Below are positions 49,356-59,313 of a stretch of DNA of 64,000 nt, piece by piece. The stretch lies in the NCBI RefSeq assembly GCF_028816455.1, contig NZ_CP118246.1, forward strand, positions 620,001-684,000, written 5' to 3'. The notes under the pieces are model-generated. The model saw nothing but the letters and a program-made list of their open reading frames with translations. It was not told the DNA's origin and did no database searches. Numbering within the stretch: position 1 is the first letter of the stretch; every line of letters begins with the position of its first letter. The position numbers and the translations under genes were made by a program. Source of the DNA: Devosia algicola (lineage in GTDB: Bacteria; Pseudomonadota; Alphaproteobacteria; Rhizobiales; Devosiaceae).

Positions 49356-50510
49356 ATGAAAGTAGGGATTGTCGGTCTCGGATTCCGATTGGGCTATCTG
49401 GCCCACGTCTTTTCCGAAACGGTTTCGGACTTTGATGTAGTCGGTTATGTCGACGACGCCCCTGCGGGCCTGAGCTACGCCGAAGAGCGTGGCGTTTCCA
49501 TGGGTAAGTCATTCGCCAGCCTTGAGGCAATGCTGGATGCTGAAGACCTCGATTTACTGATGGTCGGCTCACCCAATCACATGCATCTAGGGCACATCCG
49601 GACCGGTCTGGAGCGTGGCAAAAAGATATTTACCGAAAAGCCCGTGGTCACGACAATCGAAGAAACCATGAAGTTAGCGGGGCTGATCGCCCAGTATGGG
49701 TCGGACAATCTCATGGTTGGTCTGGTGCTGCGCTATGCACCACTCTATGTGGATCTGCGCAAGGCACAGGCCAAGGGGATGCTCGGCGATATCGTTTCTA
49801 TCGAGGCTTCCGAGCATATCCCGCCCTATCACGGGGCATTTTTTATGCGGGATTGGCGGCGCTATGAGCGGTTTTCGGGCAGTTTCATGCTCGAAAAATG
49901 CTGCCACGATCTTGACCTCTACAACGGGGTCATGGGTTGTCGCCCCGCGTTTGTGTCAAGTTTTGGCGGTCGCAAGACCTTCATTCCCAAAAATGCGCCC
50001 GAGGCGACTGGCGTCAACGATATGGAAGTCTACCATCGCAAGCCCAGCGGTTGGATGGGCAGCGACAAGGTGTTTGACAGCGACGGCGACATCATCGATT
50101 TTCAGACCGCGATTGTTCAGTATGAAAACGGTTCGTCACTGGCATTTCATACGAACCTCAATGTCCCCGACGATTTCCGCCGTTTTGCGGTGATGGGTGC
50201 CCGCGGGATGGCGGAAGGCGATTTCATCCGCAATTACTTTCGCGTGCATGACAGCCGCACGGCGGAAAAGCTGATCGACACCAAATATGCGACCAGCGAA
50301 CTCTCGCAGCATTATGGCGCGGACGAGCAGATGACAGCGGACCTTGCCAAGCACATCGTGGACGGTGCGCCCTTGCCGGTGTCGGTGGTTGATGCACTGG
50401 AGGCCGGCATTTTGGCCCTCACCATGGATGAGGCGCGCAAGACCAGAACGGTCATTGAGATGGCGCCGATCTGGCAGCGATTTGACGCTGCACTCGGCAA
50501 GCACCAATAG
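49356..50510 (+). CDS. Gfo/Idh/MocA-family oxidoreductase
   Basis: A 384-residue NAD(P)-dependent dehydrogenase. MKVGIVGLGFRLGYLAHVF is the N-terminal Rossmann motif, MVGSPNHMHLGHIRTGLERGKKIFTEKPVVT carries the conserved EKP catalytic Lys, and LEKCCHDLDLYNGVMG the His-Asp pair. It starts the amino-sugar cluster, 9 bases before the permease gene. Such enzymes often oxidise sugars at C3 or reduce keto sugars. A GlcNAc- or chitobiose-derived substrate is inferred from context. Confidence 0.9.
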   Translation: MKVGIVGLGFRLGYLAHVFSETVSDFDVVGYVDDAPAGLSYAEERGVSMGKSFASLEAMLDAEDLDLLMVGSPNHMHLGHIRTGLERGKKIFTEKPVVTTIEETMKLAGLIAQYGSDNLMVGLVLRYAPLYVDLRKAQAKGMLGDIVSIEASEHIPPYHGAFFMRDWRRYERFSGSFMLEKCCHDLDLYNGVMGCRPAFVSSFGGRKTFIPKNAPEATGVNDMEVYHRKPSGWMGSDKVFDSDGDIIDFQTAIVQYENGSSLAFHTNLNVPDDFRRFAVMGARGMAEGDFIRNYFRVHDSRTAEKLIDTKYATSELSQHYGADEQMTADLAKHIVDGAPLPVSVVDALEAGILALTMDEARKTRTVIEMAPIWQRFDAALGKHQ

Positions 50511-50519
50511 GAGGCGGCC

Positions 50520-51404
50520 ATGACAGGGTCTCGAAACACTTCATTGTTCGCACTGGCCCTGTTAGCCCCCGCGCTGCTCTATATTATCGGCATCGTCGCA
50601 TACCCTCTTGTTGACACTGTCAATTTGAGTTTCACCAATGCTGCCCTGCGACCAACCTATGACTGGGTCGGTGGCGAAAACTACCAGAAGATCTTCCGGG
50701 CAAATTTTGAGCAGGTGATCATCCGAACATTCATTTGGACATTCTTTTCGGTGCTGCTGAAAATGGTAATCGGCACCTTGGGCGCCGTGATGCTGAACGC
50801 CGCCGTGCCGGGGCGTGCCTTGTTCCGCATCCTGACCATGCCGCCGTGGATCGTGCCGATGGCCATTGGCATTTTCATGTGGGGCTGGATGTACAACGGC
50901 CAGTTCGGCATGATCTCGGGACTATTGCAGAATTTCGGCTTGGTTGATGGTCCGGTGGCGTGGCTCGCTTATGGCAACACCGCCTTTTGGGCAACAATTG
51001 TTACCGACGTCTGGATTGGCGTACCGCTTGTAACGATTTACCTGCTGGCCGCCATGCAGTCGATACCGCGTGACCTATACGAAGCCGCATGGACCGACGG
51101 GGCGGGCAGGCTTTATCGCTTCCGACGCATAACCCTGCCAATGATCATCCCGGCGCTGGTGACCATGTCGATGCTGTCGTTGATTGCCACGTTCAATTCC
51201 TTCGACATTATCTGGATTTTGACCCGTGGCGGACCGTCCGGCTCTACCACCACCATGATCATCGACACATATCGCGTCGCGATCGGCTCCTATAAATATG
51301 GTGAGGGGGCCGCGCGAGCAGTGATGATCTGCATATTCCTGTCGCTATTCTGCCTGGCCTATTTCCGCGTCGTCGGCAAAATCAACACCGGAGAAAAGGC
51401 ATGA
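50520..51404 (+). CDS. Sugar ABC transporter permease, MalF type
   Basis: A 294-residue permease with six hydrophobic segments. ALLAPALLYIIGIVAYPLVDTVNLSF is the first helix and YEAAWTDGAGRLYRFRRITLPMI the EAA loop contacting the ATPase. The ATG at 50520 follows AGGAGGCGG. It overlaps the next permease by 4 bases. With the binding protein and ATPase it forms a carbohydrate-uptake-1 importer, likely for amino-sugar oligosaccharides. Confidence 0.93.
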   Translation: MTGSRNTSLFALALLAPALLYIIGIVAYPLVDTVNLSFTNAALRPTYDWVGGENYQKIFRANFEQVIIRTFIWTFFSVLLKMVIGTLGAVMLNAAVPGRALFRILTMPPWIVPMAIGIFMWGWMYNGQFGMISGLLQNFGLVDGPVAWLAYGNTAFWATIVTDVWIGVPLVTIYLLAAMQSIPRDLYEAAWTDGAGRLYRFRRITLPMIIPALVTMSMLSLIATFNSFDIIWILTRGGPSGSTTTMIIDTYRVAIGSYKYGEGAARAVMICIFLSLFCLAYFRVVGKINTGEKA

Positions 51405-52258
51405 GCACCAAGCCCATGATCGACCGCTACAAATGGTATGAGGTGGTCGGAATCTACGCCGGGATAGCGCTGTTCCTGTTTTTCGTGCTGGCGCCGTTCA
51501 TCGAAGGATTCATGGTTTCGCTCAAACCGCTTTCGGCACTATTTTCATCGCCCTACAGCTTTTGGCCCAAAAATGGTTCGCTGACCGCCTATTTCACCAT
51601 GTGGGAGAGTGTACCGGGATTTTGGCGCTACATCGCCAATTCGCTTTTCATCTCTTCGGTGGCGACAATTGTTGTGCTGATCCTCGTTGTGCCTGCCGCC
51701 TATGCCTTTGCCCGCTTTCCCTTTCCGGGTCGCGGGCCGCTGCTTGGCGCCTTTCTTGCGGTCAACATGTTCTCGGGCGCCGTGCTGCTTATCCCACTGT
51801 TCCGCCTGATGCGCTCGCTTGGTTTGCTCAACACCTATTTCGCCATGATCGTGCCGGGTGTGGCGTTCCTTATCCCCACCGCGATCTGGTTACTGCGCAC
51901 CTATATGATGCGAATTCCGCGGGAGCTGGACGAGGCCGCCTGGGTTGATGGTGCCAGCAGGCTCTATACGCTGCGGCGGGTTATTCTGCCGATTGCCATG
52001 CCCGGCATCATCGTCGTGGCGATCACCACCTTCATTGGAGCCTATGCTCAGCAGTTCATTTTTGCGCTGACATTCAACTCCAAGACCGAGTTCATGCCGC
52101 TGCCGATTGGTCTGTTCGCCTATTTTGGCCGACAGGAAGTGGTATGGAACGAGCTAATGGCGGCCAGCTTTGTTGGCATAACGCCGGTGCTCATTCTGAT
52201 TGTTTTTCTACAACGCTATCTCGTGGCTGGCCTGACAGCTGGCGCGGTGAAGCAATAA
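51401..52258 (+). CDS. Sugar ABC transporter permease, MalG type
   Basis: A 285-residue partner permease. FLFFVLAPFIEGFMVSLKP is the first helix, AYAFARFPFPGRGPLLGAFL the conserved segment and LDEAAWVDGASRLYTLRRVILPIAMPG the EAA loop. It starts with an overlapping ATGAGC and precedes the solute-binding protein gene by 45 bases. A small hairpin (GCCTC-N5-GAGGC) lies in between. Confidence 0.93.
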   Translation: MSTKPMIDRYKWYEVVGIYAGIALFLFFVLAPFIEGFMVSLKPLSALFSSPYSFWPKNGSLTAYFTMWESVPGFWRYIANSLFISSVATIVVLILVVPAAYAFARFPFPGRGPLLGAFLAVNMFSGAVLLIPLFRLMRSLGLLNTYFAMIVPGVAFLIPTAIWLLRTYMMRIPRELDEAAWVDGASRLYTLRRVILPIAMPGIIVVAITTFIGAYAQQFIFALTFNSKTEFMPLPIGLFAYFGRQEVVWNELMAASFVGITPVLILIVFLQRYLVAGLTAGAVKQ

Positions 52259-52303
52259 AACTCGCCTCGATTTGAGGCAGTAGCAGGAAGGGAAGGGACT
52301 AAT

Positions 52304-53522
52304 ATGAGTAAACACGGAAAAATCCTCGGCGGCACATTGGTGGCGCTACTGGCGTCGACGGCACTTGCCGCGGCTCAGGACCAAACGATTTCGTTCGTCG
52401 AATGCGGTGACACACCGAGCGCGGTGCACCTTGATACGATCAAGAAATGGGAAGCAGCCAATCCGGGCTTCAAGGTTGAGGTTGAAGTCGTCGGTTGGGG
52501 TCAGTGCCAGAATAAGGTAACAACCCTTGCCGTCGCCGGCACACCGGTTGGCCTTGCCTACATTGGCTCACGCGCGCTCAAGCAGGCTCGCTGCCAATGA
52601 TCTGATCGTTGCAATGCCAATGACTGATGCCGAAAAAGCCGCATACTACAATTACATTCCGGACACGGTCTCCTTTGACGGCACGCAGTGGGGCTCACCC
52701 GTCGCGTTTTCGACAAAGGCACTTTACTGGAACAAGGATCTGTTCACCGAAGCTGGCCTTGATCCTGAAAAGCCACCAATGACCTGGGCCGAAGAAATTG
52801 CTGACGCCAAGGCCATTGCTGAAAAAACCGATGCCGCCGGCTTTGGCGTTGTTGCCAAAACCTTCGACAACACCATGCACCAGTTCTTGCATTGGGTTTA
52901 CACCAATGGCGGCTCCGTGATCGACGCCGATGGCAACATCACGCTCGACAGCAAGAACAACCTCGAAGCGCTGACCGCGCTGAAGGAAATCACGGCCTAT
53001 GCAGAAGAAGGCCCGACCGCTTATGAGCAGAACGAAGTGCGCGCCATTTTCCTTGATGGCAAGTTGGGCATGATCCATGCTGCCTCCGGCACGCGCAATC
53101 TGCTGGCTGATGTGCCGTTCAACTGGGGTGTCGCCCTGTTGCCGCTTGGCCCCGAAGCCAAGGGTCCGGGCACGCTGCTGATCACCGACTCAATGGCAGT
53201 GTTCAAGGGCACCGGATATGAAGACAAGGCCGTCGACCTGGCCAAGTTCCTTACCAACCCCGAAAACCAGGCGGCCTACGAGGAAGAGCAGGGTCTGACC
53301 CCGCTGCGTCCCGGTCCTGCGGTTGATGCGATGGTGGCCGCGGACGCGACCTGGAAGCCATTCCTCGACTCCATCGAATATGGTGGGCCAGAGCCACTGT
53401 TGACCGACTATGTCGGCTTGCAGAACACCATGATCGAAATGGTGCAGTCAGTGGTGACCGGCGCGGCAGAGCCTCAGGACGCTCTGACCAAAGCCGCTAA
53501 CGCTCTGGAAGAATACAAGTAA
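52304..53522 (+). CDS. Family-1 solute-binding protein (apparent frameshift near 52585)
   Basis: The periplasmic receptor of the importer. A signal peptide (ILGGTLVALLASTALAAA) precedes TIKKWEAANPGFKVEVEVVGWGQCQNKV, typical of SBP_bac_1. After GLAYIGSRALKQ the frame breaks at CAGGCTCGC (52583-52591). Removing one base gives LAANDLIVAMPMTDAEKAAYY, and the C-terminal lobe continues to 53522 with KFLTNPENQAAYEEEQGLTPLRPG. The repaired protein is about 405 residues. Highest expression is likely, given the following hairpin. Confidence 0.92.
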
Positions 53523-53532
53523 CATCCAGAAT

Positions 53533-53564
53533 GCCGCCGTCGCCAATCCTCCGGCGACGGCGGC
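53533..53564 (+). terminator. GC-rich hairpin after the solute-binding protein gene
   Basis: GCCGCCGTCGCC and GGCGACGGCGGC make a perfect 12-bp stem with an 8-nt loop, 11 bases after the stop. No T-run follows. It probably stabilises the binding-protein mRNA and limits read-through into the ATPase gene. Confidence 0.65.
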
Positions 53565-53606
53565 AACCCAACCCAGAATATCTGCAACGCCGGAGATATC
53601 AGTGCC

Positions 53607-54684
53607 ATGTCCGAACTAAGCCTTACCAAGGCTCCGGAAGTCGTTTGGCGAGACCGAGATCATCAAAGGTATCGATCTTGACGTCAACGAGGGCGAGTTT
53701 GTCGTGTTCGTGGGGCCGTCCGGCTGTGGAAAATCCACATTGCTGCGCATGATTGCTGGCCTCGAAGATGTCAGCGACGGCGAAATCCAGATCGGCGGTA
53801 AAGTCGTCAACAATCTTGCCCCGGTTAAGCGTGGCATCGCCATGGTTTTCCAGTCTTATGCGCTTTATCCGCACATGACTGTTTTCGAGAACATCGCATT
53901 TCCATTGCGCGTCGAGCGCCTGCCCAACGACGAAGTCCGGGAGCGGGTCGATCGTGCCGCCAGGGTTTTGCAACTGGATGCGCGTCTTGAGCAACGTCCC
54001 GGTACATTGTCGGGTGGTCAGCGCCAGCGTGTTGCCATTGGCCGCGCCATTGTGCGCCAACCACGCATATTTCTGTTTGACGAACCGCTATCCAATCTTG
54101 ACGCCGCGCTCCGTTCGGAGATGCGCATTGAATTGATGGAATTGCACCAGAAACTTGGTTCCACCATGATTTACGTCACTCACGACCAGGTCGAAGCCAT
54201 GACTATGGCGGACAAGATCGTGGTGATGAATACCGGTGTGATAGAGCAGATCGGCTCGCCGCTGGAGCTGTATCATAAGCCGGACAACCGGTTTGTTGCG
54301 GGCTTTATTGGTAGTCCCAAGATGAATTTTATCAGCGGCACCTGCACCGCCGCCGACGGCACCGAAATAACAATAGATCTGGGTGAATTCGGCTCGGTAG
54401 CACTGACACGGCAATCAACCGCCGAGGTAGGAGAACGAGTGACGCTCGGCATTCGTCCGGAGCATTTATTGCTCGATGGGGGCGATTTTGTTCTCAACCT
54501 CGTTCCGCGGATCGTTGAGCATCTGGGGATTCACGCGGTTGTCTATGCCGACCAGCCCGATGGTGAGGTATTTACTGGTCTTTTTGAAGGCGATCCGGCG
54601 GTCAGGGAAGGCACGCCGGTCAAGATCGGCTTCAACGCGTCTGACACGCACCTGTTCGATCACAACGGCATTGCCATCTATTAA
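53607..54684 (+). CDS. Sugar ABC transporter ATPase, MalK/UgpC type (apparent frameshift near 53630)
   Basis: The importer ATPase. MSELSLTK from the ATG at 53607, then the frame breaks at AAGGCTCCGG (53628-53637). Removing one base gives [43 protein letters not shown] (Walker A), followed by [13 protein letters not shown] (Q-loop), [33 protein letters not shown] (signature and Walker B), [14 protein letters not shown], and a C-terminal TOBE-type regulatory domain (IRPEHLLL). About 358 residues when repaired. Confidence 0.94.
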
Positions 54685-54711
54685 TCTACGGCATGAAATA
54701 ACTGGGCAAGA

Positions 54712-55587
54712 ATGTTGAGTATGCTCGATATAGTGGGAGTGCTTCAATCAGAAAAGAACGCCTTCACGCGTTCCGAACGGGCACTTGCTGACCTGATCCT
54801 GCACGATGTCGAGGCGGCGCTGAAACTGCCGATTGTTGATCTTGCGGCCCGGGCAGAGGTGTCACCACCCACGGTAACGCGCTTTTGCCGCCGCCTTGGT
54901 TGCGACAATTATGCAGACTTTAAGGTGCGTTTGGCGAAAAGCCGCTTTGTCGGCCAACGTTATGTAATGCCGGAAAGCGGACCGCAGACCGTGCGTGAAA
55001 TCGCGCATGGCGTCATAACCGGTGTTCAGTCGACAATATTTGACACTTTTGACCACCTTGACATAGGGGCGCTTGAGCGCGCGGCCGATGCGGTCATCCG
55101 GTCCAGCTATGTGCTCAGCTATGGTTCGGGCGGATCATCCTCGATGGCCGCGACCGAAATGGAAACACGACTCTTCCGCCTCGGGCTCAAGGTCAGTTCA
55201 TCAATCGATCATCAGGCCCAAATGATGCGTGCCGCAGGCGCGCCAAACGGCACCGTACTGATCGCTTTTTCCCTCAGCGGTAACAACGTGCCGCTAGTTG
55301 GCGCACTTAAGGTAGCCGGCGAATACGGCATCGTTCGAATTGTCATAACGCGATCCGGCTCAGCCGTTGCCTCGGAATCAGACATATTGATCCCGATCGA
55401 CCGGGAGGAAAACGTCGATATATTCCGGCCAACGCCCGGTCGATATGCGCTCCTGGCGGTCGCCGACATTCTGGCACAAACGGTCGCCACACGACTCGGG
55501 CCCAGTGCCGTGGCCAGCATGCGCCGCATCAAGCACCAACTGGTGATTACCCGAGACGGCGACGACTCCCAGCCTTTGGGCGACTGA
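54712..55587 (+). CDS. RpiR/MurR-family regulator
   Basis: A 291-residue transcription factor. The N-terminal HTH_6 helix-turn-helix (NAFTRSERALADLILHDVEAALKLPIVDLAARAEVSPPTVTRFCRRLGCDNYADFKVRLAK, about residues 14-75) is followed by a SIS sugar-phosphate-binding domain with YGSGGSSSMAATEMETRLFRLG and IAFSLSGNNVPLV. It probably senses an amino-sugar phosphate and controls the importer and hexosaminidase genes around it. The ATG at 54712 follows GGGCAAGA. Confidence 0.92.
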   Translation: MLSMLDIVGVLQSEKNAFTRSERALADLILHDVEAALKLPIVDLAARAEVSPPTVTRFCRRLGCDNYADFKVRLAKSRFVGQRYVMPESGPQTVREIAHGVITGVQSTIFDTFDHLDIGALERAADAVIRSSYVLSYGSGGSSSMAATEMETRLFRLGLKVSSSIDHQAQMMRAAGAPNGTVLIAFSLSGNNVPLVGALKVAGEYGIVRIVITRSGSAVASESDILIPIDREENVDIFRPTPGRYALLAVADILAQTVATRLGPSAVASMRRIKHQLVITRDGDDSQPLGD

Positions 55588-55630
55588 TCAGTCCGGTGCG
55601 GACACTTCCCATCTCTCAAGGATATTGCCC

Positions 55631-57646
55631 ATGACAAGCGGCCATACACTTAATCTGACGACAATCTGGAAACCGGCAACCGAGGGAGATGACCTTTCAT
55701 ATGTCATCAAACTCACCAACAACGGCACCGCGCCGCTCGGGCAGTTCAAATTGGCCATCAATGGGCCGGCACGAATTGATCCACTGGCCCACATTGAGGG
55801 CGCCACGCTCGCGACGCGATTGTCCAACCACTCAGTCTTTGCCAACGCCGATGATTTCGAACTTGGCGTCGGTCAGACGTGGGAAATCGTCGTACATGGG
55901 TTGTCATATGGTCTGCGCCATTGGAGCGACGGAGCCAATTCCGCCTATGTCATTTTGGTCGATGGTACAACTCAATCCGTCACCACAACGCCAACGCTCG
56001 CCGTCGGCGTTAACGCTCCCTTGCTTAAGGGTGCAATGCGATTTCCAATGCCCGCAAAGGTGCCAGCGACCATCTCCGTCATCCCATGGCCCAATGAGGT
56101 TTCGGTTACCGGCGCTCGAACGGCGCCAGTAGGAGTTGACCTGCAGCCACAGAGCGCCGACGCCCGCAAGGCCACTGCAGCATTTGGGCACTTGGTCGCC
56201 GATCTGTTTCCGGTAGAGGGGCTGGTCCGGACCCCAGCTGAGGGCGGTATGACGGTACGGCTCGTCGACAAACCAGGCACGGCGGCTGAGGCGTATGAGA
56301 TAGCGTTTTCCGAAACCTCGGTGACCGTTTTTGCCGATGGCCACAGCGGCTTTCTCTATGGTCTGATTACGCTGGGTCAAATATTACGTGGCGCTTTGAA
56401 GCATCCGCAAACACTGGTGTTTCCCAGCGGTGGCAAGATTGTCGACGCGCCGGGATTGGCATGGCGGGGTAGTCATCTCGACGTCGCCCGTCAGTTCTAT
56501 TCGAGTGCCGAAGTCAGCCATTTGCTCAAACTGATGGCCTGGAACAAGATGAACAGGTTTCATTGGCACCTGTCCGAGGACGAAGCATGGCGGGTCGAGA
56601 TTGACGCGTTTCCCGAGCTTACTGAAGTCGGGGCATGGCGCGGCCATGGCAAGGCATTGCCGCCGCTGTTGGGAAGCGGCCCACATCCGACCGGGGGCTA
56701 TTATTCCAAGGCTGCCATTCGCGATATCGTGGCGCTCGGTGAAAGCCTGGGAATTGCTATCGTCCCCGAAATTGATATTCCCGGCCATTGCTATGCGCTG
56801 CTTCAATCGCTGCCGCAATTGCGCGACCCCGACGAAGTCGGCGAGTACCAGTCGGTACAGGGTTTTCCGAACAATTGCCTGAATCCCGGAAATCCCGCCG
56901 TCTACAAATTCATGGAAATCGTGATTGACGAAATGCTCGACCTGTTTCCAGCCGGCATATTTCATCTGGGCGCCGATGAAGTGCCGCTCGCCGCATGGTC
57001 AGGTTCACCCATGGCGCTGGAGCTTCTGGCCCAACTTGCGGGCCAAGAGGTTGCCGACAAACATGCCAAACTCGTCAACACCATCGGAAATCTGCACGGC
57101 GCCGATGAAATCGAGGGCTCGGGTACGGCGATCCTGCAGGCGGAGTTCATCCGTCGTATCCATGAATATATTGCTTCCAAAGGCGCGACCACCGGCGGAT
57201 GGGAGGAAGCAGCCCACGGCAACGTGGTGGACAAGTCGAAAACCTATCTGGTCGGCTGGCGCAATGTCGCCATCAATGCAGCGCTGGCAGCCGACGGCTA
57301 CGACATCGTGGTCTCTCCTGGCCAACACTATTACCTCGACATGGCCAATTCGATCTCCTGGTCGGAGCCCGGCGCCGGTTGGGCGGGTTGGTCAGGGCCG
57401 GAAGAAACCTACAATTTCGAGGCTCGCGAGGGCTGGAGCGAGGACCAGCTGCAGCACTTGATGGGAGTGCAATCGTGCATATGGTCGGAACCGATGACCG
57501 ACCGGGCCATATTTGACCGCCTGGTGTTTCCGCGCCTTTCCGCGATTGCCGAAGCGGGTTGGACCAAACCTGAAAACAAGTCATGGTCCCGCTTCAGCGC
57601 GTTCGCCGGTCTGATGCCGATCATGTACGGACATTGGGCCGACTGA
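55631..57646 (+). CDS. GH20 beta-N-acetylhexosaminidase, apparently cytoplasmic
   Basis: A 671-residue glycoside hydrolase. An N-terminal beta-sandwich (about 1-130) and a GH20b-like domain precede the catalytic barrel. LDVARQFYSSAEVSHLLKLMAWNKMNRFHWHLSEDEAWRVEIDAFPELTEVGAWRG and IVPEIDIPGHCYALL are family motifs, and HLGADEVPLAAW holds the catalytic Asp-Glu pair. No signal peptide is seen, so it acts on imported chitobiose-type oligosaccharides, releasing GlcNAc. The ATG at 55631 follows AAGGATATTG. It is distinct from exported chitobiases by the missing leader. Confidence 0.9.
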   Translation: MTSGHTLNLTTIWKPATEGDDLSYVIKLTNNGTAPLGQFKLAINGPARIDPLAHIEGATLATRLSNHSVFANADDFELGVGQTWEIVVHGLSYGLRHWSDGANSAYVILVDGTTQSVTTTPTLAVGVNAPLLKGAMRFPMPAKVPATISVIPWPNEVSVTGARTAPVGVDLQPQSADARKATAAFGHLVADLFPVEGLVRTPAEGGMTVRLVDKPGTAAEAYEIAFSETSVTVFADGHSGFLYGLITLGQILRGALKHPQTLVFPSGGKIVDAPGLAWRGSHLDVARQFYSSAEVSHLLKLMAWNKMNRFHWHLSEDEAWRVEIDAFPELTEVGAWRGHGKALPPLLGSGPHPTGGYYSKAAIRDIVALGESLGIAIVPEIDIPGHCYALLQSLPQLRDPDEVGEYQSVQGFPNNCLNPGNPAVYKFMEIVIDEMLDLFPAGIFHLGADEVPLAAWSGSPMALELLAQLAGQEVADKHAKLVNTIGNLHGADEIEGSGTAILQAEFIRRIHEYIASKGATTGGWEEAAHGNVVDKSKTYLVGWRNVAINAALAADGYDIVVSPGQHYYLDMANSISWSEPGAGWAGWSGPEETYNFEAREGWSEDQLQHLMGVQSCIWSEPMTDRAIFDRLVFPRLSAIAEAGWTKPENKSWSRFSAFAGLMPIMYGHWAD

Positions 57647-57662
57647 ACCAGAGGTTGGTTGG

Positions 57663-59124
57663 CTACTGCTCGAATGGATTGTCCAGCATCGGCCAGATCG
57701 TGCGCGGCGCCTTGATATAGGGCGTCGTCCGCGCGTCGTTGGGGTAGGGGCGACCGGCAGCGCAGTAAATGATCTGGTGCGCGATTTTGGCAAAAGAATC
57801 GTAAAAGTGGTTGGTCGACTTGATCAGCAATATCTTGCGCGACAGCGGATCTATTCCCAATGCTGAAAACAGACTTGGGTCAAAACTTTGCGCCCGCGTT
57901 GAATTGAGAATGACGTCGATTCCGTCAAAATTGATCCACGCTGCATCGCCAAACGGTGCCCAACTGGCACCGAACCGCATTTGAGCATCGGCCACCAATT
58001 TGATGATCCTGACCCGCTTGTCGATGGGGGCGCCGGTGTCCGGCGCCGACTTGGCGCCAAAACGCAGTGATATCTCGGCCCCTTCTCCCGCAGCAAAGCA
58101 AAGCTGCACCGCAATCGGGTCCCAAATCGTGCCAACTGCAACATTGGTAGCCTTTTGGGCCATGAGTTCCGCCAGCACCACCGTTGCATCGCCCGCCGTG
58201 CCGCCACCCGGATTGTCCCATATGTCAGCAATGACCACTGGGCCGCTATCGGCTGCGAGCGCTTGGCTGACAGCGGTTTGGGGATCAATCTGGTCCATCA
58301 TGAACGTGCCGCGCATGGCAAACAGGCTCACGTCCCAATTGTTCGGCCAGCGCATCACCTTTGGCTTGTTCACTATCGGTGACCACGATGATTTTCGTCC
58401 CCATCTCAGGAACGTCGGCGGCCATGAAACCATGAATAACCGAAATGGACAGGATTGCAGGATCAGCCTGTTCGATCTCGCGGATCTTGTCGACGAAACC
58501 GCGCATTGGCTGTTTTGAGGTCGGAAAAATATCGATCATCCGGCAGTCGAACGTCGACATCACCGGCGCGACGGCACCCCTGAGCGCCTCAACCGCGATC
58601 GCCCAGAGATCGCGGGCGCGATCGACAAAATCGGTATGGGGGAATTCCTTGAACGCTACAAAGAAGTCCGCGGCCGCGACTCGTTTGGCCGTAAGGTGGC
58701 TATGCGGGTCAAGCTCGGCGCAAACCAGTACTTTATTGCCTACAATGTCGCGGACGCGCGACAACAAATCGCCCTCCGGGTCGTCATAGCCGTTCGCAAC
58801 CATGGCGCCGTGTAACCCAAGAACCACGCCATCAACCGGCATTGCCGCGCTAAGTTGGTCGAGAATTTCATCGCGCAATTCTTCGTAGGTGTCCCGGTTT
58901 ATCAAGCCGCCGGGGTCGGCCCAACTCGCCGACCCTTCAATCAGCGTCCAGCCCAACTGCGTTGTGACCTCTCGACCAACCGTGATGGGCGCCGTGCACA
59001 GGGTAGGCGTCGCCGGATGTTCGCCTGGATGCGCATAGAGCGATGCCTCAAAGGCTCGCTTGTCAACGCTGATGGGAGAGAATGTATTGGTTTCGGTGGC
59101 AAGGGCGGCGGTAAAAATGCGCAC
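57663..59124 (-). CDS. MlrC/M81-family protein (second copy; apparent frameshift near 58325)
   Basis: A second MlrC-type protein, about 486 residues when repaired. MRIFTAALATETNTFSPISVDKRAFE, LGLHGAMVANGYDDPEGDLLSRVRD, LDPHSHLTAKRVAAADFFVAFKEFPHTDFVDRARDL with putative metal-ligand His/Asp residues, and IADIWDNPGGGTAGDATVVL are family features. The frame breaks after AEQLGRE at plus-strand CAGGCTCACG (58323-58332); removing one base gives LFAMRGTFMMD. It is transcribed against the hexosaminidase and divergent from ridA. Its role next to an amino-sugar operon is unclear. Confidence 0.85.
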
Positions 59125-59173
59125 TAAAGGCTCGCTGGGTCTGGAAGTGATTGGCTGGGCTGGTGTCTCATCT

Positions 59174-59183
59174 TAACATGTTA
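59174..59183. promoter_or_regulatory. Palindrome in the mlrC/ridA divergent region
   Basis: TAACATGTTA is a perfect 10-bp palindrome within a 189-bp divergent region. A second inverted repeat, CCTAC-N9-GTAGG, lies at 59236-59254. Both are operator candidates only. Confidence 0.3.
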
Positions 59184-59313
59184 GCATGAGCAATATGGGT
59201 CATTGCGAAATTAATTTACATTGCCAGTCAATTTTCCTACCAAATTGGCGTAGGAGTGCGGTGGTAGACCCATTTTTAGTAATTCACTTTCATCAGCCGA
59301 TTGGAGTCGAAAA

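Noticed and set aside
57663..59124. Microcystin degradation pathway
   Set aside because: Only MlrC-family proteins are present; mlrA, mlrB and mlrD are not, and the contexts are sugar metabolism.
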